Source: Treponema sp. UBA4692 (GTDB lineage Bacteria > Spirochaetota > Spirochaetia > Treponematales > Treponemataceae). Taken from it: a DNA stretch of 64,000 nt. The stretch is from assembly GCA_002404895.1 (NCBI GenBank), contig DHKO01000008.1, positions 24,174 to 88,173 on the forward strand, read 5' to 3'. Within the stretch, counting starts at the first letter, position 1. Each line of letters opens with the position of its first letter. The position numbers and the translations under genes were made by a program. Shown here piece by piece: positions 43,218-51,926 of the stretch. The notes beneath the pieces are model-generated. The model was not told where the DNA came from and did no database searches. It saw only the letters and a list, made by a program, of their open reading frames with translations.

Positions 43218-43865
43218 CTAATTTAAATTATTCTGCAAAATCATTTCAGCAAGCTTGCAGACGCCTTCAACCATTGCCTTATGCTCTTCCAGAGCAATCC
43301 GAGCGTAAAGAGTTTCCGGCGTGTCGTCCGGCAAAACAGGAACTTTCTTTTGAACAAGAATTTCTCCTGTGTCGCAGCCTGAATCCACGAGATGAACCGT
43401 GCATCCGGACTCCTTTTCTCCAGCCGCAAGAACCGCCTCGTGGACATTGTGTCCCCACATTCCGACTCCGCCGAATTTCGGCAAAAGCGCAGGATGCAAG
43501 TTCACAATCCTATTTGAATATTCTTCTATTATCTTGCCGCTCAAAACCGTAAGCCAGCCAGCCAGTACAACAGCGTCGCAGCCACAAGACTTTGCAGCGG
43601 AAAGCGCCGCGTCAGAAACAGCGATGCGTTTCTCTTCTTTTGAAACCGTTTTCGCTTTTTCCGCACCAAGAACCGCATAAGGTGAAACGATTTCTGTCTC
43701 GATTCCGGCGTTTTCCGCGCGTTCAAGAGCAAAAGCCTTTTTTGTGTCTGCAATCACAATCTGAATATGATACGGACAATCCTCATGCGATTTTTCATAG
43801 TCAATCAAAGCCTGAAGATTTGTTCCGCCGCCGCTTACCAAAACAGCAATTTTCATTTTTCTCAT
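43218..43865 (-). CDS. purN: Phosphoribosylglycinamide formyltransferase PurN
   Basis: 215 residues from ATG 43865 or 212 from the ATG at 43856, which gives the usual MKIAVLVSGGGTNLQAL start; the frame upstream to 43898 is not supported. Formyl-THF-dependent GART that makes FGAR in purine synthesis. Conserved YSNRIVNLHPALLPKFGG with the catalytic Asn/His, and the Asp in DSGCDTGEILVQ, are present. It follows an MCP gene (54-nt gap) and stands apart from the other pur genes. A TATACT lies six bases before the first ATG, so it may have its own near-leaderless promoter. Confidence 0.92.
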   Translation of the reverse strand: MRKMKIAVLVSGGGTNLQALIDYEKSHEDCPYHIQIVIADTKKAFALERAENAGIETEIVSPYAVLGAEKAKTVSKEEKRIAVSDAALSAAKSCGCDAVVLAGWLTVLSGKIIEEYSNRIVNLHPALLPKFGGVGMWGHNVHEAVLAAGEKESGCTVHLVDSGCDTGEILVQKKVPVLPDDTPETLYARIALEEHKAMVEGVCKLAEMILQNNLN

Positions 43866-43910
43866 AGCACAAGTATATAATTTTTCAAAAAAAATCACAT
43901 CAAGCAGAAA

Positions 43911-45797
43911 CTAAAATTTAAAGTCCGACATTTGATCGCCAAGCTTTTTAATATTCTTGTTGTTTTCCTCAACGTGCTCCTTTGATTTTCCGAGAGAAGC
44001 CGTAACTTTCTGAATTGAAGAATCGATGGAATTGACTTTGTCGTTTGTGGCAAAAGTAACCTTGCTCAGATTCTTCATTTCGTTTGCAATCTGCTCGCCG
44101 CCCTGAAGCATTTCAGAAGAGCCGTTTTTTACAGTGTAAGTTGAATTTGTCAAAAGGCTGATTCCGTCAAGAATCTGCTTGTTTCCCTCTTCCTGCTCCT
44201 GCATCGCATTTGAAATCATTAGCTCCTCGTTCTTTACTCTTTGCGAAAGCTCATAAATTTCGCTGAACTGGTTTGCGGCAGTCTCAGTATTTTTAGCGAC
44301 CTCGCTGATAAGCTCGGCAAGGCTTTTCAAATCTTTTTCAATTGATTTTGCGCTAGTCGCAGACTGCTCTGAAAGTTTTCTGATTTCATCAGCAACAACA
44401 GAGAATCCTTTTCCTGCGTCTCCGGCATGCGCCGCCTCGATTGCAGCGTTCATTGAAAGCAAGTTTGTCTGGCTCGCGATATTCTGAATGATTTTGCTTG
44501 CGTCAAGGAGGAGATTCGACTTTTGAAGAACTTCTTTTGAAAGACTCGAAGCTCCCTGAATTTCCTTCATTCCGTTTTCCGACGCCGACTCAAGTTTTGC
44601 TACAGTGCCGCTGTTGTTCTTAAGGCTTTTTGTAACACCGTTCACGTTCGCGACCATCTCCTCGATAGCCGCCGACGACTGGGTTATGGCAGAAGTCTGA
44701 TTTTCAATCTCGTCGTTGAGTTTTCGTATATGCTTGATAATTTCCTCGGCAGTCGCGCTTGTCTCCTCAACGGAAGCCACCTGATTTGTCATCTCGTTTT
44801 TTACAGAATCGGCAATGTTTCTGACCTCATCCAAATCTGAAATTGACTGGTTAACATAGCCGGAAACTTCATTTGAAACAGAAATTGTAGACTGAACATC
44901 AGCATTTATATCCTTGAAAATGGCTTTTACTTCGTTATACATATTGTTCAGGTCATTGTTCAGAATTCCGAAATCGTTTCTTGTTACAATCTGGGCTTTT
45001 TTCACAGTGTAGTCTTTGTTTGCAAGAGCCCCGATTATAGCTTTTTCCTGCTGAAGATTCTTTGCAATATCGAATGCGGTTGTTATGGTTGTAATCAAAA
45101 GCGCAACAATTACAAAGAAACTAGACGAAATAAAAGCCCTCATCATTGCGCCTGCGATTTCATTGTTTGCAATTTTCTCGATAGACAAAGTTGCTCCCAT
45201 TATCAAAAAATAACCGATGATGACAGCCGCTGAAAAAATGATAATCCTCTCACGGTTTGAGCTTGTCGCGCAGTCTTTGTCAAATGAAAGCCAATGCATA
45301 AAATGCTCAAGTTTGCTGTAGAAAAGCGAGAGAAAGGCAAACTGGTACATAAAGGCGAATCCAAAGTAAATCAACGAAAGCAAAATGTAAGGATTTGCAT
45401 CTCCGAACCCGGAAAGCTGCTCTCCTGTAGTGCGGATTGCAAAACCGATGGAGAGAGCAAGCAGCATTGCAAGAACAACATTGTAGCCGATTATTATAAA
45501 ACGCGAATTTACAACAAGACTATTCAAATCTTTATTATAATCTTCAGTGCCGTCATATCCTCTTATTTTCTTTTTCAAGAAAAAGAAAAAAGCAAGCGGA
45601 ACGATAACAAGCAAAACATATCCGGCAATTGTAAAAGGATGCGAAAACGCTGTCAGAAATTCCGCCTCAGTAAGAATTCCTGTAAAAACCAGATAAGCAG
45701 AAGCCAGAATGAATGGCACAACGGAAATGCACAAAACAAAAAGCGGAAGCGTAATTTTAAAAAGCGTCTCATCTGCGGATGAAAGTTTAATTTGCAT
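43911..45797 (-). CDS. Methyl-accepting chemotaxis protein with multi-pass N-terminus
   Basis: 628 residues. The N-terminal 240 residues contain about six membrane segments ([89 protein letters not shown] and [17 protein letters not shown]) instead of the usual two flanking a ligand domain. A HAMP-like region and a long methylation and signalling helix follow, with the hairpin tip [18 protein letters not shown]. No large extracytoplasmic sensor, so signals probably act in the membrane. Confidence 0.93.
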   Translation of the reverse strand: MQIKLSSADETLFKITLPLFVLCISVVPFILASAYLVFTGILTEAEFLTAFSHPFTIAGYVLLVIVPLAFFFFLKKKIRGYDGTEDYNKDLNSLVVNSRFIIIGYNVVLAMLLALSIGFAIRTTGEQLSGFGDANPYILLSLIYFGFAFMYQFAFLSLFYSKLEHFMHWLSFDKDCATSSNRERIIIFSAAVIIGYFLIMGATLSIEKIANNEIAGAMMRAFISSSFFVIVALLITTITTAFDIAKNLQQEKAIIGALANKDYTVKKAQIVTRNDFGILNNDLNNMYNEVKAIFKDINADVQSTISVSNEVSGYVNQSISDLDEVRNIADSVKNEMTNQVASVEETSATAEEIIKHIRKLNDEIENQTSAITQSSAAIEEMVANVNGVTKSLKNNSGTVAKLESASENGMKEIQGASSLSKEVLQKSNLLLDASKIIQNIASQTNLLSMNAAIEAAHAGDAGKGFSVVADEIRKLSEQSATSAKSIEKDLKSLAELISEVAKNTETAANQFSEIYELSQRVKNEELMISNAMQEQEEGNKQILDGISLLTNSTYTVKNGSSEMLQGGEQIANEMKNLSKVTFATNDKVNSIDSSIQKVTASLGKSKEHVEENNKNIKKLGDQMSDFKF

Positions 45798-45872
45798 AAT
45801 GCTACCTCAAATTTTTATTCTCTTCTCTCCACACTTTTTGCAATTCTAATATATAATACATAAAATAATTAT

Positions 45873-45911
45873 AAAACGCATGGTTTTTCAATAAAAATCA
45901 TGCGTTTTTTT
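45873..45911. terminator. Hairpin in the MCP upstream region
   Basis: AAAACGCATG and CATGCGTTTT with mirrored T5/A5 arms form a long, near-perfect stem with T runs on both sides. It can act as a terminator in either direction, for instance for upstream minus-strand transcription from purM. Confidence 0.6.
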
Positions 45912-45942
45912 ATAATTTCATAAGCATTTTTTACCAGTATTA

Positions 45943-45977
45943 AAAAGCACACCCAAAAAAGGTGTGCTTTTGCATTT
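45943..45977 (-). terminator. purE-purF-purM terminator
   Basis: AAAAGCACACC (45943-45953) and GGTGTGCTTTT (45961-45971) form a perfect 11-bp hairpin with a short A-rich loop, followed on the minus strand by T-rich sequence, about 50 nt past the purM stop. Confidence 0.8.
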
Positions 45978-46023
45978 TTTATCTGAAAGAATGCATCGGT
46001 AAAATATAAAAAAATATAAAATT

Positions 46024-47115
46024 CTACTCGAGAATTGTAGCCTCGTGAGAGCCTTTCAATTCAGAACCCAAGTCATGACCGGCTGCTTTCACGTATCCGA
46101 TTTTGTACGCTTTCATGTCAGAAATTCCAAGAGATTTCTGCACGTCGGTTGTGAATTTTGAAGCGTTCTTGTTGAAATACGCAAGAATCGCGTCCGCCTC
46201 GTCCTTTTTAACTGCGAGAACAAGGCCGATTCCCATGTTGTAAGTTCCCCACATTCCTTCTTTGTCAGCTCCGCGGCGTTCAAGCTCCGCAAAAATCGCA
46301 GGCTTTTCCCAGCTGTCCTTTTTGATAACGCTCACAAGGTTCGCGCCTTTCTTGTACATTCTCGGAACATTCTCGTAGAATCCGCCGCCTGTGATATGAA
46401 CCATTCCGTGAATCGCGCTTCCGAAAGCCTCAAGCGCATCCATTACAGGGCGGACGTAAATGCGCGTAGGCAAAAGCAAAGTCTCGCCGATTGGCTTTCC
46501 GTTGAAATCTTCATTGAAATCTTTAACAAGTTTTCTGACAAGAGAATATCCGTTTGAATGGCAGCCTGTTGATGAAAGCCCGATTAAAACGTCTCCAGCT
46601 TCAATTTTGTCGCCAGTAATCATATTTTCTTTCTCGCCGAATCCGACTCCGAATCCTGCTAAGTCATATTTTCCGTCATCATAGAATCCAGGCATCTCTG
46701 CAGTCTCGCCGCCAAGGAGAGCGCAGCCAGCGTCAACACAGCCGTCCGCAACACCTTTCACAAGCTCGCCTGCAACGTGCGCATCGAGTTTTCCGCACGC
46801 AACGTAGTCAAGAAAGAAAGAAGTCTTCACGCCTGAGCAGAGAATGTCGTTCACGCTCATCGCAACGCAGTCGATTCCTACAGTGTCGTACTTTTTAAGC
46901 TGAAAAGCGATGTCGAGTTTTGTTCCAACGCCGTCAGTTCCAGAAACTGCGACAGGATGCTTCAATCCGGCAGGAATCTCGAACATTCCGTTGAAGCTTC
47001 CCAAATCTGTAAGAAGCCCCGGAATTCTAGTTCTCTTCGCATGAACCTTGTATTCGTTTACCGCGTTGTAGCCTTCCTCAACATCAACGCCTGAATCTTT
47101 GTAGTCAATAGCCAT
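46024..47115 (-). CDS. purM: Phosphoribosylformylglycinamidine cyclo-ligase PurM
   Basis: 363 residues of the AIR synthetase family; closes the imidazole ring from FGAM with ATP. The sugar-phosphate and nucleotide signatures are GTDGVGTKLDIAFQL, ALLGGETAEMPGFY, DVLIGLSSTGCHSNGYSLVR and the C-terminal HITGGGFYENVPRM. Encoded after purF with a gap of about 100 nt, in the same direction. Confidence 0.96.
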   Translation of the reverse strand: MAIDYKDSGVDVEEGYNAVNEYKVHAKRTRIPGLLTDLGSFNGMFEIPAGLKHPVAVSGTDGVGTKLDIAFQLKKYDTVGIDCVAMSVNDILCSGVKTSFFLDYVACGKLDAHVAGELVKGVADGCVDAGCALLGGETAEMPGFYDDGKYDLAGFGVGFGEKENMITGDKIEAGDVLIGLSSTGCHSNGYSLVRKLVKDFNEDFNGKPIGETLLLPTRIYVRPVMDALEAFGSAIHGMVHITGGGFYENVPRMYKKGANLVSVIKKDSWEKPAIFAELERRGADKEGMWGTYNMGIGLVLAVKKDEADAILAYFNKNASKFTTDVQKSLGISDMKAYKIGYVKAAGHDLGSELKGSHEATILE

Positions 47116-47214
47116 AATTTTCCTCGCTTATTATTTTTATAAACAATTTGTTTTATCTTTTTCGGTTTCCGCTAGACTTTTAACTTTTGCCAGCCTTAAT
47201 GATTTTTTCGGTCG

Positions 47215-48696
47215 TTACCGGTTTTCAGGAACAGCCATCGGATATTCGCCAGTGAAGCAGCCTTTGCAAAAACCGTAGCTGTCAGGATTCACGGACTTCA
47301 CAGCTTCCATAAGGCCGTCAGGACTAAGGAACGCAAGCGAGTCGGCTCCAATCATCTTGCAGATTTCGTCTGTAACGTGCTGGGCAGAAATCAGCTCGCC
47401 TCTTGTCGGAGTGTTGATTCCAAAATAGCACGGAAATTTCACAGGCGGAGACGAGATTCTAAAGTGGACCTCTGTCGCGCCAGCGCGCCGCAAAATCTGG
47501 ACGAGACGTTTTGCTGTAGTTCCGCGCACAATCGAATCGTCAATGACAATTACACGCTTGCCTTTCACATCGCACGAAATCGCGTTGAGCTTTACAAAAA
47601 CCATATTCTCGCGCTCTTTTTGCGTAGGCGCGATAAAAGTTCTTCCAATATATTTGTTCTTGATGATTCCAAGAGCGTAAGGGATTCCTGTCGCCTTTGA
47701 ATATCCGACTGCGGCTCCAAGCCCCGAATCAGGAACGCCAATCACGACATCGGCAGGAACGCCGCTTTCCTTTGCAAGCTGCGCCCCGAGCGCGTGCCGC
47801 GCCTCCTGAACTGAAATTCCATCAATAACGCTGTCAGGACGCGCAAAATAGACATATTCAAAAACGCAAGTCCGCTTTGAAGTCCGCTCGCCGAATTCAA
47901 AAGAAAGAACTCCGTCATCATTTATAATCACAATTTCGCCGGGCTTGACATCGCGCACAAAAGTTCCGTTCACTGCGTCAATCGCGCAGCTTTCGCTTGC
48001 AAGAATCCAGCCTTTTTCAGTTTTTCCAAGGCAAAGAGGACGTATTCCGTTCGGGTCGCGCGCGCCAATCAGGCATTTTTCAGTCATCACAACAAGGGCA
48101 TAGCTTCCCTTTATCATCTGGATTGTGTCGGTCAAGGCACGCTCCAGACCTTTCTTATACGAGCGCGCAATCATCTTCACGATTACTTCCGTATCGCTTG
48201 TTGACTGGAAAGTGCAGCCTGCATCCTCAAGCATTTCGCGGAGCTGCTCGTAGTTTATCAGCTGGCCGTTATGGGCGACAGCAATCGTTCCGAGCTTTGA
48301 AGACTGAACGAGCGGCTGGGCATTGTCAATCGTGCAGGAGCCGGCGGTCGCGTATCGGACGTGTCCCAAAGCGATTCTTCCCTGCAAGTCTCCGAGCGTC
48401 TGCGGATTGAAAACCTCTGCGATTGTTCCCATCTGCTTGTGGACTTTCACTTCCTTTCCGTCAGAAACCGCAATTCCTGCGCTGTCCTGACCCCGGTGCT
48501 GCAAAGAATAAAGCGCGTAATAAACCTTCTGCGCAGCGTTAAAATCAGAAATCGAATAAGGATTTTCGTCGTCGCCGTTTTTCTGAGATTCAGCGGCTTT
48601 CAAAGTCTGGAAAATTCCTGCAACGCCACATTCATCGCGGAGCTTGTCTTCTTCCGCCTCGAAAAATTCTTTGTTTTTAATCTCGTCGTCTGTCAT
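47215..48696 (-). CDS. purF: Amidophosphoribosyltransferase PurF
   Basis: 493 residues; first committed step of purine synthesis. A 22-residue propeptide precedes Cys23 (DECGVAGIF), which must be exposed by self-cleavage to act as the glutaminase nucleophile. The phosphoribosyltransferase PRPP motif is VIVIDDSIVRGTTAKRLVQ. A cluster of Cys (around GFCKGCFTGEYP) near the end fits the iron-sulfur ligands found in Bacillus-type PurF. Its start is 3 nt from the purE stop. Confidence 0.95.
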   Translation of the reverse strand: MTDDEIKNKEFFEAEEDKLRDECGVAGIFQTLKAAESQKNGDDENPYSISDFNAAQKVYYALYSLQHRGQDSAGIAVSDGKEVKVHKQMGTIAEVFNPQTLGDLQGRIALGHVRYATAGSCTIDNAQPLVQSSKLGTIAVAHNGQLINYEQLREMLEDAGCTFQSTSDTEVIVKMIARSYKKGLERALTDTIQMIKGSYALVVMTEKCLIGARDPNGIRPLCLGKTEKGWILASESCAIDAVNGTFVRDVKPGEIVIINDDGVLSFEFGERTSKRTCVFEYVYFARPDSVIDGISVQEARHALGAQLAKESGVPADVVIGVPDSGLGAAVGYSKATGIPYALGIIKNKYIGRTFIAPTQKERENMVFVKLNAISCDVKGKRVIVIDDSIVRGTTAKRLVQILRRAGATEVHFRISSPPVKFPCYFGINTPTRGELISAQHVTDEICKMIGADSLAFLSPDGLMEAVKSVNPDSYGFCKGCFTGEYPMAVPENR

Positions 48697-48699
48697 TTT

Positions 48700-49197
48700 T
48701 TACAACTCAATATCAAGACCTGTTTTTTTAGCGTCATCAGCAAGTTTCTTGCGGAAAGCCAACAGCTTTTCTTTCAACTCAGGATATTTTATAGACAAAA
48801 TCTGAACTGCAAGATATGCGGCATTTTTTGAGGAATTGATTCCGACTGTCGCAACCGGAATCTGAGGAGGCATCTGCACGATAGAAAAAAGCGCGTCAAG
48901 TCCGCCCAAGCCGTTTGATTTTCCCGGAGTAACGCACTCAAGAGGAACGCCAATAACAGGAAGTGTCGTCTCGCCGGCAATAACGCCAGGAAGAGCCGCA
49001 GCAAGTCCTGCGCCCGCGATAATCACTTCGCAGCCGTCTTTTTCAACCTGCTCTACAGTCTCTTTAAGCAAAGCTCCAGCCCTGTGAGCCGAAATAACAT
49101 AAGCCTTGTAGTCAACACCGAATTCTTTTAGAACATCGGCCGCCTTTTTCATAGTTTCGGTGTCAGATTTTGAACCGAAGAAAATAGCAACTTTCAT
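48700..49197 (-). CDS. purE: N5-CAIR mutase / AIR carboxylase PurE
   Basis: 165 residues of the PurE family. Class I features are FGSKSDTETM, SAHRAG with the catalytic His38, and PVIGVPL and FSIVQMPPQIPVATVGI. The usual class I motif GAAHLPG is AAALPG here, so the His normally at position 68 is Ala. No purK is visible nearby. The T. denticola enzyme known to carboxylate AIR directly belongs to the class II type, so this PurE seems to be a different lineage. First gene of the purE-F-M operon. Confidence 0.88.
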   Translation of the reverse strand: MKVAIFFGSKSDTETMKKAADVLKEFGVDYKAYVISAHRAGALLKETVEQVEKDGCEVIIAGAGLAAALPGVIAGETTLPVIGVPLECVTPGKSNGLGGLDALFSIVQMPPQIPVATVGINSSKNAAYLAVQILSIKYPELKEKLLAFRKKLADDAKKTGLDIEL

Positions 49198-49299
49198 GTA
49201 AGATTACCTCGCAATAAACGATTTTATCAAAATATCATCTTTTATAACAGTCAAAAAATAAAATTTGCCACTCTGTCTTTTCGGTCTTAGAATAAAAAT

Positions 49300-50082
49300 A
49301 TGCCGATTACATCTGATATTCTAAAAAGCCCTATGAAATTCAACTTTATTTTCCGCGGAAACGAGATAATTCTAAAAAACGGAAAACTTCCAGACAACGA
49401 TTTAATGCAGAAATGCCTGAAACTTAATGTCGCCTCGGACTGGCTCGAAGAAAAGCAGCTGGACTACGCGGCGATTCTTCTTGAAACCGACACGCCGAAT
49501 CCGAAAGACTGTGAAAACGTTCCGATAAGAGAATTTTTCTCGCAAAGCGACGAGAAGATGACTGCTCTTGCCTCGCGCGCGAAAGGAATTCTGAACTTCA
49601 AGGCAAGCAAGCGTTTCTGCGCAAAATGCGGCGCGCCTTTAAAAGACGATGAAAATTTCACCGCGAGAACCTGCGTCAAATGCGGACGCCAGTATTTTCC
49701 GCAGCTCGAGCCGGCCGTGATTGTGCTTGTGAAAAAAGGCGACGAGATTTTGCTTGGAAAGCACAAGAACCGCAACAGCGACGTTTACTCGACTTTGGCG
49801 GGATTTGTTGAGATGGGAGAAACTGCCGAGCACGCTGTAAAACGCGAGATAATGGAAGAAAGCGGAATTTCTGTGAAAAACATAAAATACGTTGGAAGCC
49901 AGTCATGGCCGTTTCCAGACCAGCTCATGCTCGCGTTCACTGCGGAATACGAGTCAGGCGAGATAAAAATCCAAGAGGAAGAGCTTAGCGATGTTCGATT
50001 TTTCAAGCGGGACAATCTGCCGAACGTTCCGAAGCCAGGTTCGGTGGCGCACAATCTGATTTTCTCTAAATTTGACTCGTGA
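49300..50082 (+). CDS. nudC: NAD(H) / NAD-cap pyrophosphatase NudC
   Basis: 260 residues. A zinc ribbon with Cys107, Cys110, Cys125 and Cys128 (FCAKCGAP and TCVKCGRQYFP) precedes the Nudix box beginning at Gly168 (GFVEMGETAEHAVKREIMEE). The SQSWPFPDQLML segment corresponds to the family's SQPWPFPxSLM motif that recognises NAD(H). It hydrolyses NADH and can remove NAD caps from RNA. No obvious partner gene nearby. Confidence 0.92.
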   Translation: MPITSDILKSPMKFNFIFRGNEIILKNGKLPDNDLMQKCLKLNVASDWLEEKQLDYAAILLETDTPNPKDCENVPIREFFSQSDEKMTALASRAKGILNFKASKRFCAKCGAPLKDDENFTARTCVKCGRQYFPQLEPAVIVLVKKGDEILLGKHKNRNSDVYSTLAGFVEMGETAEHAVKREIMEESGISVKNIKYVGSQSWPFPDQLMLAFTAEYESGEIKIQEEELSDVRFFKRDNLPNVPKPGSVAHNLIFSKFDS

Positions 50083-50100
50083 AAATGATTAACAATCAAG

Positions 50101-50197
50101 AACGAGATGCTGAAACGAGTTCAGCATGACGATTAAAAGATACGAGATGCTGAACCAAAGCGAGTGCGGCAACGAAAGCGTTCGAGTTCAGCATGAC
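50101..50197. repeat. Two copies of a palindromic repeat (GAGATGCTGAA ... TTCAGCATGAC)
   Basis: Copy 1 at 50102-50130: ACGAGATGCTGAA-ACGAG-TTCAGCATGAC. Copy 2 at 50142-50197: the same arms separated by a longer GC-rich middle. Each can fold as a hairpin (ATGCTGAA with TTCAGCAT). Read on the other strand the middle encodes the HAELVSAS phrase, a hallmark of a dispersed repeat common in many bacterial genomes. Non-coding. Followed by a GC-rich block. Confidence 0.8.
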
Positions 50198-50217
50198 AAG
50201 CTTTTTCAAAATTAAAA

Positions 50218-50300
50218 ATGCCGCGCCGGTATGGAGCGGTTGCGGAGCAAGACCGAAGGGCCGAGCGCGAGCGAGCCGCGGAACACCGGGCTTGTATTGA
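50218..50300. repeat. GC-rich block in the nudC - S1 gene gap
   Basis: The gap 50083-50425 contains the two palindromic repeats, then this GC-rich block (ATGGAGCGGTTGCGGAGC, GAGCGCGAGCGAGCCGCGGA) and AT-rich DNA before the S1 gene. It shares words with 24575-24680. No gene seen. Confidence 0.45.
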
Positions 50301-50425
50301 ATTAAAAACGCGCAGCTTTCAGAAAACATTGAATGCTCGAGAAAATGTCCGCGCAAGATTTTCCAATTCCATATGCGAAAAATTTTTGATAAAATGCTGG
50401 AACTAAAAATTTTTTGGAGAAACAA

Positions 50426-51538
50426 ATGAAAAATTTATACGAAATCGGGCAGGAAGTTGAGACAACGGTTGTTCAGGTTGCCGGCGACACTGTTTTTATT
50501 GACTTGGGGCTGAAATCTGAGGGATTTGTTGACAAGGCGGATTTTCTGGACAAGGACGGAAAATGCGCAGTTAAAGAAGGCGACAAGATTAAGGTTTATT
50601 TTGTCGGCTCGGAAAACGGCGAACTTCACTTTACGACAAAACTGAAGGGAGAAAATGCCGGAGCTGAAATTTTGGAAAGCGCGTTCAAGTCTGGACTGCC
50701 GGTTGAGGGACACGTTGAAAAGGAAATAAAAGGCGGTTTCGAGGTGAAAATCGGAACAAGCCGCGCGTTCTGCCCTTACAGCCAGATGGGCTACAAAAAC
50801 CGCCTTGAGCCGTCTGAATATGTCGGAAGAACTTTGACTTTTTTAATCAGCGAATTCAAGAATGACGGAAAAGACATCATCGTTTCAAACAGACGCTTCG
50901 AGGAGCAAAAAGAAAACAATAAAATCAAGGCTCTCGAGTCGAAAATCAAAGAGGGAGACACCGTAAAAGGAACCGTAAAATCGATTCAGTCTTACGGCGC
51001 GTTCATCGACATCAACGGATTTCAGGCTCTTCTTCCAATCAGCGAAATCAGCTACAAGCGCGTGAGCGATGTGTCAGAAGTTTTGAGCGTGGGACAGGAA
51101 ATCGAGGCGAAAGTCTTGAAGACGGAATGGAACGACGCGAAACCAGAGCGTTCAAGAGTATCTCTTAGCATGAAAGCCCTTGAGACTGACCCGTGGAGCG
51201 AAATCGCAAATCTTTCGGCAGGCGAAAAGCTCACTGGAAAAATCGCGAGAATCGCCGCGTTCGGACTTTTTGTGAACTTGAAGCCGGGAATCGACGGACT
51301 TGTCCACATCTCGACTTTGCAGGATGTGAACGACCACACGAATCTTAACAAAAAATACAAGGTTGGAGACGATTTTGACGTTGTAATCCAGAAAATCGAC
51401 GCGGAAGAAAAAAGAATCAGCCTTGCTCCGGCGACAAGCAACGAGCAGGACGATAATGCTTCCGATTATATGAAAAAGCAGAGCAAGGCAGACGACGGCG
51501 AAACTTACAATCCGTTTGCTGCGCTGCTCAAAAAGTAA
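50426..51538 (+). CDS. S1-domain RNA-binding protein (S1-like)
   Basis: 370 residues from ATG 50426, which sits after TTTTGGAGA; a TTG 12 bases earlier is inside the ribosome-binding site. It has four S1 domains in series: about 5-75, 85-160, 175-250 (YGAFIDINGFQALLPISEIS) and 265-345 (FGLFVNLKPGIDGLVHISTL). Typical ribosomal S1 has four to six domains and is longer, so it may be a short S1 paralogue or an mRNA-binding factor. A terminator lies about 100 nt downstream. Confidence 0.82.
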   Translation: MKNLYEIGQEVETTVVQVAGDTVFIDLGLKSEGFVDKADFLDKDGKCAVKEGDKIKVYFVGSENGELHFTTKLKGENAGAEILESAFKSGLPVEGHVEKEIKGGFEVKIGTSRAFCPYSQMGYKNRLEPSEYVGRTLTFLISEFKNDGKDIIVSNRRFEEQKENNKIKALESKIKEGDTVKGTVKSIQSYGAFIDINGFQALLPISEISYKRVSDVSEVLSVGQEIEAKVLKTEWNDAKPERSRVSLSMKALETDPWSEIANLSAGEKLTGKIARIAAFGLFVNLKPGIDGLVHISTLQDVNDHTNLNKKYKVGDDFDVVIQKIDAEEKRISLAPATSNEQDDNASDYMKKQSKADDGETYNPFAALLKK

Positions 51539-51640
51539 ATAGATAAGCGAGAATAAATTTCTCGAAAAATCAAGCGAGATTTCAGTTAAGAAAGCCCGCG
51601 AAAGAGCTTAAGGAAGCTTTCCGTTAATGCATAATGCAAG

Positions 51641-51676
51641 ACAGCCTGACCGCAAAAGCCGGGCTGTTTTTTTTAT
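51641..51676 (+). terminator. Terminator downstream of the S1 gene
   Basis: ACAGCC pairs with GGGCTGT across an 11-nt loop, followed by TTTTTTTT. The 100-nt region before it has two further small hairpins (near 51543 and 51600) but no gene. Confidence 0.75.
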
Positions 51677-51736
51677 TGAAAAACAGTAAAAATTGATTTT
51701 CCATTCGGAACGTTTTTTTTAGGAAATTTTACAAAA

Positions 51737-51808
51737 AAAATCCGCCGGAGAAAAACGAAACCTCGCTTTTACGCAAGCATTTTCCAGTTTTCCCGGCGGA
51801 TTTTCATT
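51737..51808. terminator. Long hairpin terminator near lysA 3' end
   Basis: AAAATCCGCCGG (51737-51748) and CCGGCGGATTTT (51793-51804) form a strong stem that continues inward through GAAAA/TTTTC pairing; T-rich on the plus side and A-rich on the minus side. Best as a plus-strand terminator, possibly serving lysA too. Confidence 0.6.
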
Positions 51809-51817
51809 TTTAAAGCA

Positions 51818-51895
51818 ATTTTGTTCAGCAAGCGCTGTCTCACCAATTTTTTTGGCAATTTTTTTTCGTCCCATTGCACCAATGCTGAACAAAAT
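51818..51895. repeat. 13-bp perfect inverted repeat
   Basis: ATTTTGTTCAGCA (51818-51830) and TGCTGAACAAAAT (51883-51895) are exact complements 52 nt apart. The loop has CCAATTTTTTTGG and two T runs. It lies just beyond the lysA stop. A 50-codon minus-strand frame runs through it without a ribosome binding site and is not called as a gene. Confidence 0.55.
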
Positions 51896-51926
51896 ATTTT
51901 ATTTTTTAACGAACGGCTAATTTCAG

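Noticed and set aside
51721..51877. A 50-codon minus-strand ORF through the inverted repeat downstream of lysA
   Set aside because: No ribosome binding site, crosses two hairpins, unlike any known protein.
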